DNA from: Lamellibrachia columna
Taxonomy: Eukaryota > Annelida > Polychaeta > Sabellida > Siboglinidae
NCBI GenBank assembly: GCA_963662155.1
Contig: OY759274.1
Coordinates: 36,000,795-36,064,794 of the forward strand
Reading direction: 5' to 3'
Length of the DNA stretch: 64,000 nt
Translations under genes and position numbers: made by a program
Shown here: positions 36,201 through 48,200 of the stretch, one piece after another
How positions within the stretch are numbered: position 1 is the stretch's first letter
Layout of the letters: each line of letters starts with the position of its first letter
Notes under the pieces: model-generated
Seen by the model: the letters and a program-made list of their open reading frames with translations, nothing else
What the model was told of the DNA's origin: nothing
Database searches by the model: none

Positions 36201-39200
36201 GACCATCGCTGAGGGAAGGACCTGGTACATTCCACACCACGGAGTGTACCACCCCAAGAAGCCAGGAAAGATACGAGTGGTTTTTGATTGCAGCGCGGAA
36301 TATAGGGGTGAGGTACTGAACCGTCACCTACTTCAAGGCCCAGACTTAACTAATAATTTGACTGGCGTCTTGTGCAGGTTCCGTAAAGAGCCCGTGGCAG
36401 TAAGTTGTGACATTGAAAGCATGTATCGCCAGGTCGGAGTCAACACGGAGGACAGAAACTTCCTGCGTTTCTTATGGTGGGACAACTGCAATTTGGACAG
36501 TGAACCAAAGGAATATCGGATGACAGTGCATCTATTCGGTGCAACTTCATCGCCTGGATGTGCAAACTACGCACTCAAGGCGACGGCAGACATGTTCGAA
36601 AAGGACTGTGGAAAGCTTGCAGCAGACTTTGTCAGGAGCAATTTCTACGTAGATGACGGCCTCAAATCTGTGGCCACACCAGCAGAAGCCCTACAGCTGG
36701 TGGAAAGCAGCCGCGACATGTGCAAGAAAGGTGGTTTCAACTTGCACAAATACATGTGCAATAGCAAGGAAGTTCTAGTTGCCATCTCCCCTGAGCTACG
36801 AGCCAAGGATGCTCAGAATCTGGATTTGACTTGTGACTCTCTACCCATCGAACGGACTCTTGGCGTACAATGGTGCATCGAGTCGGACACGTTCCAGTTT
36901 CGTGTTGAAGTGAAGGACAGACCACTTACTCGGCGTGGGATTCTCTCGACGGTTAGCTCGGTGTTTGACCCACTTGGCCTGGTTTCTCCTTATGTGCTTA
37001 GGGGGAAACAGATCCTACACGAGCTGGTCCGTGATAGCGGTGAATGGGATGACCCCATTCCTGATGAAATGAAGGCCCGATGGGAGAGATGGCGTTGTGA
37101 ACTGCCCTACCTGGCAGACATCCACATACCCAGATGCTACAAGGACAAAGATGTCAATACTCCAATCAATGTGGAGTTGCACAATTTCTCAGACGCCAGT
37201 CTGACAGGTTACGGACAGTGCAGTTATTTGCGGTTGATGGACAGTCACGACAATATATCCTGTGCCCTAGTAATGGGCAAATCCCGTGTTGGCCCTTTGT
37301 TTGTGACCATACCGCGTCTCGAGCTGACTGCAGCAGTGTTGTCAGTCAAGGTTGGCAACTTCTTGCAGAAAGAATTGGATTACGAGGCCATCATGCACTA
37401 CTACTGGACGGACAGCAACGTTGTGCTGGGCTACATAAACAACGAGTCTAGGAGGTTCAACATCTTCGTTGCAAACCGGGTACAACAGATAAGAAGCAGC
37501 ACTAAGGTGAGCGCATGGAAGTACGTCGGCACCAGGAAGAACCCAGCTGACATTGCTTCACGCGGCGCGACTGCCAAAGAGTTACTGGGAGCTACTGACT
37601 GGTGGAAGGGACCAGCCTTTCTCTGGTCTGCCACACCGCTGCCATTAACCCATGAGTGCATGCCAGTTAGCCCAGACGATCCCGAGGTCAAGAAGGTTGT
37701 TGCACACACCGCGCCAGGCCAAGTGTGCCGTGGCTGTATGTCTCAGATTCAGGGACATATTGAAAGCAAGAGTAGTGAAAGGATCAGTGAATATAGACTC
37801 TGACAAAACACTCGGTGCTAAAGGAAAGCGTGGTTACAGACCGGTGGATGTAACAGAATTGCAGCGAGCTGAAAAGGTCATCATCATGGCGGTCCAAGCA
37901 AAAGCTTTCCCAAGGGAATTCATCACTCTTCGTCAGCTAGGAGCATATGCTGCTGACCGGAAGCAGTGTGGAAAGCGAAACCTGTCACTCAAGAATGACA
38001 GTTGTCTCTACCGTCTAGATCCATACGTGGGTAGTGACAGCCTGATACGCGTTGGCGGCAGGATACGACGTGCCAATATACCCCGTGATTTGGCACACCC
38101 TGTTGTCTTACCTAAGGACAGTCATGTGACAAGGTTGGTGATTAGTCATCACCACCAGCATGTTTGCCATTCCGACCGAGGGATGACACTCAACGAGATA
38201 CGAGCCTCTGGCTATTGGATCATAAAGGCAAGGGCTACTGTCACTTCCTACCTGTGGAATTGTGTCAAGTGTAGGAAGATGCGTGCGGGACTGTGACTCA
38301 AAAGATGGCCGACCTGCCAGAGGATAGGTTGGAGCCATCGGACCCTTTCACCTATAGTGTTGTGGATTTCTTCGGTCCCTTTTTTATCAAAGAAGGACGG
38401 AGTGAGAAGAAAAAATGGGGAGTTCTTTTCACATGCATGGCCAGCCGGGCTGTGCATATCGAGACGGCAAACTCCCTGTCAACGGATTCATTCATCAATG
38501 CCTATCGACGTTTCGTAGGCCGACGTGGACCCGTCAGACAGCTGCGCTCTGACCGCGGTACCAATTTCGTGGGAGCCCGCTCTGAACTTGAGGCAGCTTT
38601 GGCTGAAATGAATGATGGAAAGATCACCGCAGAACTATTGAAACAAAATTGTGACTGGGTGACCTTCAAGATGAATCCCCCTCACGCCAGCCATATGGGT
38701 GGTGTTTGGGAGCGGATGATCCGATCTGTCAGGAATGTGTAGTCAGCCTTACTCAACGCACATGGCGATCGATTGGATGACGAGCAACTGCGCACTCTGA
38801 TGGTGGATCATGTGGTGATCATACTTATAAATAACATGTTGAAGTTTTGTGTGTGAGTTAAATTAGTTAATGGTTAACTAAATTTAGAGGAGCCATGTAA
38901 GTGCTAATAATTGTATATACTGCTAGTGCAGTTGTGTGGTGGCGCCATCTGGCAGATGCATGTGTGCTAAAGAGAATGGGAAGAGAGATTCCGCTAGGGT
39001 ATAGCCAGCATCGTGGTTTATGTGCGCGGCTCGCGTTATATGCGAGAAATACAAAGAATTAGGAGATGACAACTCTGGAATCAAGTTTTACGTAAATAAA
39101 CAGCCACAGCTATGATTGATTTGGAATTAGTGTTCATAGTTGGTGTATGAACCGCTACAATATTACTATTACATTTCAAGCTATTACTATTACATTTTTC

Positions 39201-42200
39201 ATCGGAACTATTTTCTTTTGATTATACATTTTACATACTTAATCACTTACATAGCTTCAAATTAAATGATAGGTGTATAATTAATTAAATTACAATTAAC
39301 TCATAAATTTCCCAATTAAATTAACCTCACACAATTCCAGTCAGATGTAGAAGTTTCATCTATTCATTGGAATGAAACCCAAAAAAAACAATGTCACATT
39401 ATGCCATAATAGACCCATACTGCTCGGCTGCTGCTTGGTGGACAGTTAATTATTGGCTCAAGGATAGGATGTTTTTCACACTTTTGGTCAATAGTGTGCA
39501 AGTTAGCTACCAACTGAGAAAAAAATCAGAAAAGTTGGTATAAGCCCCTGGATTTTGTTCAAACATTACCCAGCATGGCAGGCTGGCAGCTAGGGTTGGG
39601 AGATGGCAATGATTGATTGATTGATTGATTGATTGAGATGTTAAAGACAGTCTGTTTAGTGCTGGAAGCCTAGAACCCTTATCTTGCTTCAATGAATAAA
39701 TGAATAGGCTTGTGTGAAAAGGATAGATGGCTGGTGGACCTGACTTCAAATGACCAATTAGCCAGGCAGCAGTCACACTGTCACAGTGTCTCCTGCCAAT
39801 AGTGCTAAAGTTCATTAACTGTCATGATTCAGATACTAAACCATTTTATCACCACTGTTCGAAAATAAATAAATAAATAAAACTGCATGTGAACGACTGA
39901 ACATGATGCTTGTCCAAGTCCCAGTATGGCAAAATACAGAATTTTTGATCTGATTATTTTAAATGAAATTGGATTTTGGATTGAAATGTTCAGTTGTAAT
40001 AGCAAAGTAATAGCTCAATTACTATTACTTTGCTTACTATTACATTGCGTTCTGTTCCATCTATTACCAGGGGTGATATTTAGCAAGTCATGGAAGGTAG
40101 CCAATCGGGCTACCAACCTTGCAAAGTGAAGTAACCTGAAAGCTTCGTAGGTAGCCCACTTGCTAATCAATACTTTGATGTTAGAAAGTAAATACTTTGA
40201 AGAGAAAATGTATGAACGACATCAACAACAAATAAAAACATCTAAAACAAACCGTTTTGAAACATTTATTTTCAAAGCAGGATCAATACAATGTAATACA
40301 TAATACTGAATAAAATACAGTATACAATTGTACATATGTGACAGATTGTTTTGTTTTCATAATATGGTACACCAGCAGTCTACGCGAAAAGTCTCCAAGC
40401 GTCTGAGATGTTTATTAACATTCCGTTTATTTTTGCTGCATGTAAAATATTGCAGCTCCGTAAATATTTTGAGTCGCTATGCTGTCCACTGTAATAAAAA
40501 AAGTCACCCGAAGCCATTTTTCGGCACCATTGGCGACCGGGCGACCACTAAATCTCACCCCTATAATATATTACTATTACTATTACTTGAACAATTGTAA
40601 TTGTTCATATTACATATTACTATTACCTCAGCCACTGACATCCAACTGCTCACAAATGCAAATGACAGAATTGACACGGCACCTGAAGAAAAAATACAGA
40701 AAGAAAATTAAATTAACTGCAAATTGTTTCTCTCTAGACTTCTCTCAAAGAATGTCACAAGGTGACCTAAGTTTTCAGCATATACATCCTGTGTAAGGGA
40801 ACTATTTAGAAATTGAATTAAGGTAGCTGGGGCAGCTATATAACATGTCAGTAAAAGCCAGTAAAAAAAGTCACAGTTTTAAACATGATATGCATGATAT
40901 TGACATTTCTGTTATCACTAACAACCAGGAAACATTACCTAATTCATTTTTTATTACTACAACACTTACGATGCTGAAATGTGGCATATGAAATGAACGT
41001 TTCCATGAGCAAAATCACATCACATGGTATCATGAAACGAATGGTAGAGCCTAGAGGGGTTGTCTAAAAAGTTTGTGTAACTTTTGGCTGTTATTTGAAA
41101 TTCTGCTAAAATCTTCCTGGTCCTGCAGCTGCTGTATTTTGTTCATATTAACATGTTAACCAATATACAGTCGCGCCTCGTTATAACGCGGTAGTCGGGG
41201 TCCACGACTCCGGACCGCGTTGTAAGCGAGGCGCGTTAGGTGTTCTCATATCTGCCACCAGGGAGCTACTAAACAACAGCGACCGCCGCCCGCTGCACCA
41301 AGTTCATGAACCCTGTCGAAGCCCCGTGTGCTTACAGCATTGTCTTATACGGCAATATGCAGTTTATGGAACTTATTAAATGAGTATACTAGCATCAACG
41401 TGTATTATTTTTAAATGTCACACCCTCTTGACCTGAATAAAACACATGTACGTATACCGTTATGGAATAGATCTACTACGATGATGATGTACTGGACCAA
41501 CAGGCCTACGAATCGAAAATAATAACCTGGACCTGAGCAGCCGAAAACGTATATGATTTGACAAACGTAGTATGCAAGCTGATAAAACACAGAAAAAGAC
41601 AATAGGTAGAATTAATAATTGTTTCACTTCGTCTTTCAACCGATCTCGACCGAAGCATAAATTTATTATGCACCACTTAACATCGATTCATCATTTCATA
41701 TGCGGATGACGAATTCATATTTTCGCCACCGGTAGAGCATTGAGTTAGGAATTTGGCGTGTTGGTTTCGCGTCGCGAAAACGATTAAATTTACGATGTAA
41801 TGGAAGCATGTAATTTCACCCAAGTGTTATGTTGGTACCGCATATTAAATGCATTTAAAACGGTTGATCTGATTCTTACGCGAGGCATATTTGTGAATCT
41901 CGATTGCAATTTACAAACCGTCGAAGAGTAGGCAAAGTCAATCGCCCTACAATGTTTTTCTATCTGGCTGTTGCTACTATAGGGCGAAGAGCTCGCTCGG
42001 CCGAAACGTAAGTATTTTCATGAAACGTGAAACCTTACAAAAACGCCATAAACAGAGCAATAAACACGTCTTTCGTGTCTGTATGCATTCTTATATGTAT
42101 ATCACTAAAGTTACCTGACAATAACCATGTAAAAGTGTGAAATTATTACCTTTTTGTCAGAACGCATGTGCTTGTCAAGGTTTGTATATAACCGGATGTT

Positions 42201-45200
42201 GTTGTGAGCGAGAAAGGCATGCAGGATTTCCATAGATCTATATAAGGTCACGCTAAGAATTGCCGTCTGCTGGCCATAGAGTTACATCATTAATAATGCC
42301 CCTATAAACTATTAACTTACTAACGGGTGTTTTATTTATTTCTGTGCTGCTGGCCCATTCTGGCCTCATTCTACACGAAATCGCGTTTGATCATGTGACC
42401 CAAAGGCAACATCACGTGCAATGTTTTCTATGTCACCGATAAAAGTACTCATAAGTAATTATTTGGAGCACATTTCTTCAGTTTCTTGACGCCCAATTGT
42501 CGGTTGTATGTCACAGAATACACATGTGAAACGGTTAGTGCGTATCGGTTTTAAAACTTAAGTTATTAGTTCCGTAGCCATTTGGCTACGGAACTGCCAA
42601 ATCGCCGAGTTAGCAAATGCCGCACGGGACTTTCGCCCCAGAGACGAAGAGTGGGGCGAATTTTTTTGCCTAGTCGAAGAGAAGCCAGCGTCAGCGACAG
42701 CGATTGATGGCGGCAGCAACGCAAAACAAACAACACGTTGATACTCGTTCATTGACATCGTTCACCTAATGTTTCTTGAGAATTGTCAAAGCAATTCTAA
42801 GTAGGTTTAAGCGGGCCCATTTGACATTTTCCCCTAGCGGCAGAAATTCGGGGTCCACGACCGACCGCGTTATATCCGAATCCGCGTAATAACGGGGCGC
42901 GTTATAACGAGGCGCGAGTCTGTAGTTCATGGGATCATCAGTGACACTGTCATGCCTATATATATTTATATATATATATACACACACACACACACATTAA
43001 GATAAGATAAGATAAGATAAGATACGTTTTATTACCAAGTAGCAAGTACAAGGAATTTGTAGTGTTGTGGCGTTAGCACAAACATACACTCATGCACCCA
43101 ATCACACACGGAACTAAACATTACATATCACAATCGTAATACTAAAAACAGTTGAAAACAAGCGAGAGTAATATAATAGGTTGCAAGATTAAAAAATAAA
43201 AAAAATTAAAGATTAAAAAAAAAAAAAAAAAAAAATTAAAAAGGCGACATTGCATCTACCTACCAGAGGCAAGCCATTTATGATGGCTCTCCGTTTAAAA
43301 ATCTCAGCGCTTGAGGATAGAAACTATTGTTAAATCGCGTCGTTTTAGTTTTTATGCTACGGTAGCGCTTACCGGAGGGAAGGAGTTCAAAGAGATGGTT
43401 GGCTGGATGATATTCGTCTTGTACAATGCGCTTGGATTTGCGCAAACTGCGAGATAGATAAAGAGATCTGATGGACGGCATATTTAACCCGATTAGTTTA
43501 GAGGCGTACTTGACGACTGATTCAATTTGATTAATTTCATCTTGGCTGGCGCGACCAAACCAGACAGTGATAGAAAATGACAAGACACTTTCAATAACTG
43601 CGCGGTAGAAACGTGTTAATATTGCTTGAGATAAGCCGAATCGTTTGAGGTGTCTAAGGAAGTACATGCGTTTTTGTGCTTTTTTAATGATGCCAATCGT
43701 GTTATTACACCAGGAAAGATCTTTAGAAATAGTCGAACCCAAAAATGTTACAGAGTCGGCTTGTAAAACTTCAGTACCGTCAATGACAAGGGGGTGGATG
43801 GGTGTTTTCTTTTTGCGAAAATCAATGATAATTTCCTTCGTTTTGGATATGTTTAGTACCAGGTTGTTGTTCTTACACCAGCTGTATAATGGCATGTATA
43901 TAGGCATGAAATATATATGTCATTTATTAGTTTGGGGGTTTTCTCAAAATTATAAAATGGCATTTTATGGGTATTTTTTCATAAAAAATCATGAAACATC
44001 ACCAAATAAATGAAAAACTCTTACGTTTTATTATTCTGGAGTATTATTTAGTATTTCAACTAAAACTTGTGAAGAAATGGTTTGTTTATCTTAAAAAACT
44101 TTACTGAAACTACTCGATTCAAAACAAGCATAGAATAGCCACCTCAGCTAACCTGTTGATCATGTTTTTTTAATCTGCTGGCAGGAAGAGGCAGATGCCA
44201 CAGTTGATGTCGATGTCTCATTGCCTGAGAACCTGCGGAGACAGCTCGAGGATGACTGGATGTCTATCAAACAGAAGGAGAAGGTAAGACGTAGTTTCCG
44301 TCACGATGTTATGTGTATGGTGAAAAAATAAACTAAGACTGCTCAAGACGTGGTTTCAGGACTGGAGTCAGTCAGGTTTTATATATGGTATTTAAAGTAG
44401 CTGGGGCAGCTATTATATGCTTGTCTTGAATTGAGTAGTTTCATAGAAGTTTTTAAGATAAATTAACCATTTCTTCACAGAGTACTATATAATATTCCAG
44501 ATTAATAACAAAATTAGTTTTTCATTTATTTGGTTATGCTACAAGATTTCTAAAAAAAAATTTGTAAATGTAAAAAATAGCCACAAAATGCAAAATTATA
44601 TCGTTTTGAGAAAATCCCCAAAGAAATAAATGACATACATATAAGTATGACAGTGTCACTGATAATTTTGAGGGCAATGTATTTTTGATACAAACCTTCA
44701 CCAATCGTAATTCTAATTCATGTAATGTTGCCTACATGTAAGATGCGTTCATACGTCAAATTGCAGCATTGTAAGTGTTGTAGTTTTTCTAAAATAGTAA
44801 ATTAAGCATAATTTCCTAGTTGTTAGTGATAACAGAAATGTCAATAGATATGCATATCATGCTTGAAATGTGAAGTTTTCACTGGCATTTTACGTATTGT
44901 TGACAAAACATAACGACCATTTCTAATATTGACATGTCCCCTTAATTTGCTGTTAGGTTGATGTGTACTGGAATCACAGTAACCAGACGATAATATTATG
45001 TTCCACGTTCAAGGCAAACGAATAAAGCTGGTTCAAAGATCGAAGCACATACAGTCGTTACTATGGAAACATTATCAGTGTTTCTAAAAAGTCGGGATTT
45101 CCAAAAGGACTTTTTTTTTTAAGGATGGATTGGTGAAATACGACATTAGTGCCGGGTGATTATTTATGGTGTCGATGTTCAGTTTAATATTTCCATGTTG

Positions 45201-48200
45201 TGAGGGAAAAAATAAAAAATCAACTGATGCGTTAGCCACCCCAGCTACCTTAACCATTTCTATTTTAACCTGATGCATGTATGTGCTAATTCTTACAGTT
45301 TACCCATAACTGTTACAGATTTTCTTAAATTTGGCAGTCTTACTAGTGCATGAGACATTCCTTGTGCATTTTGAACAAGCCTTCTTTTTTTGTAGTTGGT
45401 TCGGCTCCCCGCGACACCATCCGTCATACAGATCCTTGAGGGCTACGTCCAACACATCGCTGTCAACTCTCTCTGCGCCACCGGACACAAGCTACATCGA
45501 CATGCAGTGACACCTGGTGGCAGAGAGGAGCAGGATGCGAGTAAAACGTATGGTATTTACATTGCATTTGTAGGAAACGTAATTTTACAGGAGTTAAATA
45601 TATGCCTATTACGTGGTCCCATGAACGCCATAGGTATTGCAGGGCTTCATATTTGAGGCGAGCGATCGCTCTCGCTCCCTATTGCTCCCGCAAATCAATA
45701 ATCTAGGGAGCGATTTATCGCTCGCGTCAATTGTTAAAATCGCTCGCTGCCTGCAAGTGTTCGTCTTGACAAGTACTTTCTTGAGTATTAGATTCACTAG
45801 GAAAGTCTCTCCTCTTTATAACGCAGTGTTCGGGCTCCAATATTCGGAGTTCACATATTATCTGGCAATGGCGATCGTAGCCTGCTGCACCAAGATTGCA
45901 AGAACGCCATCGAAGCTATGCTGGCCGCGCGGCTTATAAAAATTATCAAATGAGTGGACTAACGTCGATTTGTATTATGTGTAAATGTCACATAATGTTG
46001 TATGTCGAACTGAATAAAATACATGTATAGTTGTGGACTAGTTATGGAATAGTTAAGGGATCAACAATATTTCGCTACGATCCGATTGGCCGACTACGCT
46101 GTAATGGGATAAAAAATAATAATATGGATCTGAAGTACCGAAAATTTATATGAGTTGACACGGAGTGTAAAAGTTGATCAGACATTGAAAACGATAATTT
46201 TAGTAATTGTTCCACTTCGTCTCTCAACCGCTCTGAACACATAAATTCACGACGTGCATCTCCAGTACCATTTAACATTGATTCACTGTGTCATGTGCGG
46301 ATGACAAATTCATATTTTTTGTACACTGAGTTTGAGTTGTGCTTTTGGCAATGTGATGCAATTTCAACCCAGTTTATATTGGTGTTGCCTACTAAGCTGC
46401 ATTTATGAGTTATGACTATACATGTCTTTCTTATACGTGGCGTATTTGTGAATTTCAATTGCAATTTTCAAACCGCCTAAACGAAGTCGCACACGAAACC
46501 AGTACCATGTCTTGGCCACGGCCCGGGCACAGTACCACGGCACAGCCACTGGCTTTGCCCAGGCTACGGCCTATGGTAATTGGTGACAAGTTGCAATTCA
46601 AAACTGTTTCACCAATTGCAATCAGAATGTATGGGCTTTACTAAAGTAAACATTTATTTCTTTGTACAAAAGTCACCGCCAACAAGCACCAATTAAAATT
46701 TCATGGCGACAACGACAGAATCCAAATGGGAAATGGTGGCACCACCACACGGTAAACAAAACAACTAACAAATCGCTCGCCTAAATTAATTTGGCATATT
46801 TAGGCGAGCGATTTATCGCTCGCCTGTTGTTTTCAAATATGAAGCCCTGGTATTGAGAATTGTCAGCAGCTATTTGCGAATGACAAGGTGTCAATATTCA
46901 TAAAGAAACAACGATTAAATTAACTTTTAAAAATTGTTGTTCATCTGAGTAGTCGAGATATTAGTATAGTTTATATGATATGACATGAGAACAATCAAGT
47001 TTAAAGCTTGCTGTCAAATTGTTCGTTTTCATTTCAGCTGACAATGATGCATCTCTGTTTTAGATTCAAGAAAGCCAGTGTATAATAAACAGTTACTATC
47101 ATTTATTAAAACATCTCTTAAATCGTAATTATATGCTGACTTTGCCACACTTACTGCTAAATTATATCGTTGCTTCTCCATGTACACATCTTTGGGAATG
47201 AAAAAGACCTTTGGATTATAATTTTCGTTTAAATGTTTAACATTCTAATACACAATAGATCAAGGGAACAATGTCCTGCTTCAGTATTGATTTGTGCAAG
47301 GAAGTCGCGGATGGCGTCCGAATCGCATTTGACTTCTGCCTTCCCAGCATTCTCCTATATGACTGTGAGCGTGCCCAGTTTGATACTCAGTCTACTTCCT
47401 GTCGACCATCGGCAACAAAACACAATGCTAGGTTAGTCCATGTTGGTGACATTTATGTGTGCTAACTATAATCTTATTCATTCATTAAAATTCATACTAA
47501 TGGCTGCAGTAGCCATGGCATGATTTTGTATCAACATACAATGATGTTTGAAATGAATACATAAGAACTGAAAAACTTATTATTTTATTTAACGTAATGT
47601 CGGTATGGTATTGTGCAATTGTTAGCTTGATCAGATTCTATGTAAGCATGTAACGTTGTGTCGATGTTTTTCAATAGCTTCTATTTGGATCACATTATGA
47701 CCAGTAACATTTGTCAAAACAAGAATGTAATCTCTATAAAATAAGACAACTTTTGTGATTCAATTGTTATGTAAAATTATAATGATTCTATTGTTATATT
47801 TAATAATTTTAATGTTGTGTACATACAGAACCCACATTTTAGAAGCAAACTGTTTCAGCGAAGGCAGTGCAAGTGCTGCGCCTGGTGGCTCGGTCCGCTC
47901 ACCACGCCATCGGAACCCTTCGGGCGGCCACTCTCTGGCCGTGTCTACCCACAATGCACCTTCAGACGAACCACCCACGAAGCTGCTGCACATAAAACAG
48001 GAGATTAATCAGGAGGTTGACGAAACACCGTCTCGACGAATAACACGCCACTCGTTTGCTGTAAAGGCACGCAAGACGAAGATGTCAAAAAAGAGCAGCA
48101 AGTCTAGCGCAGGTAAGAGAGGGAGAGAGTTTATTTTGTAAATCACGTAGCAAGATTTATATTAGTCAAAAGTCAAAACAATGGATGTCCATGTTCATGT

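Larger units (their letters stand above)
34804..39159 (+). mobile_element. BEL/Pao LTR retrotransposon, internally deleted, in MSL3 intron 4
   Basis: Two 264-bp LTRs (34804-35067 and 38896-39159), both TG...CA, differ at one base that I can see. The insertion is flanked by a 5-bp target duplication ATATT (34799-34803, 39160-39164). The 3.8-kb interior holds a truncated gag and a pol that lacks the protease core and is broken by two frameshifts and a stop. Near-identical LTRs mean recent insertion, so this defective copy was probably mobilised by proteins from another element. Confidence 0.95.
40822..44154. mobile_element. piggyBac-like TIR element A, interrupted by two later insertions
   Basis: The left end GGTAGCTGGGGCAGCTAT follows TTAA (40818-40821). 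The right end is a diverged inverted form, AGCCACCTCAGCTAACC (44138-44154). Its outer parts match element B (44396-45249) in reverse orientation. The pogo-like element (41168-42922) and the CR1-like LINE (43001-43912) split it. No transposase is visible. Confidence 0.6.

Noticed and set aside
43001..43024. CRISPR-like or telomere-like GATAA repeats
   Set aside because: It is the microsatellite tail of the minus-strand LINE; no spacers.
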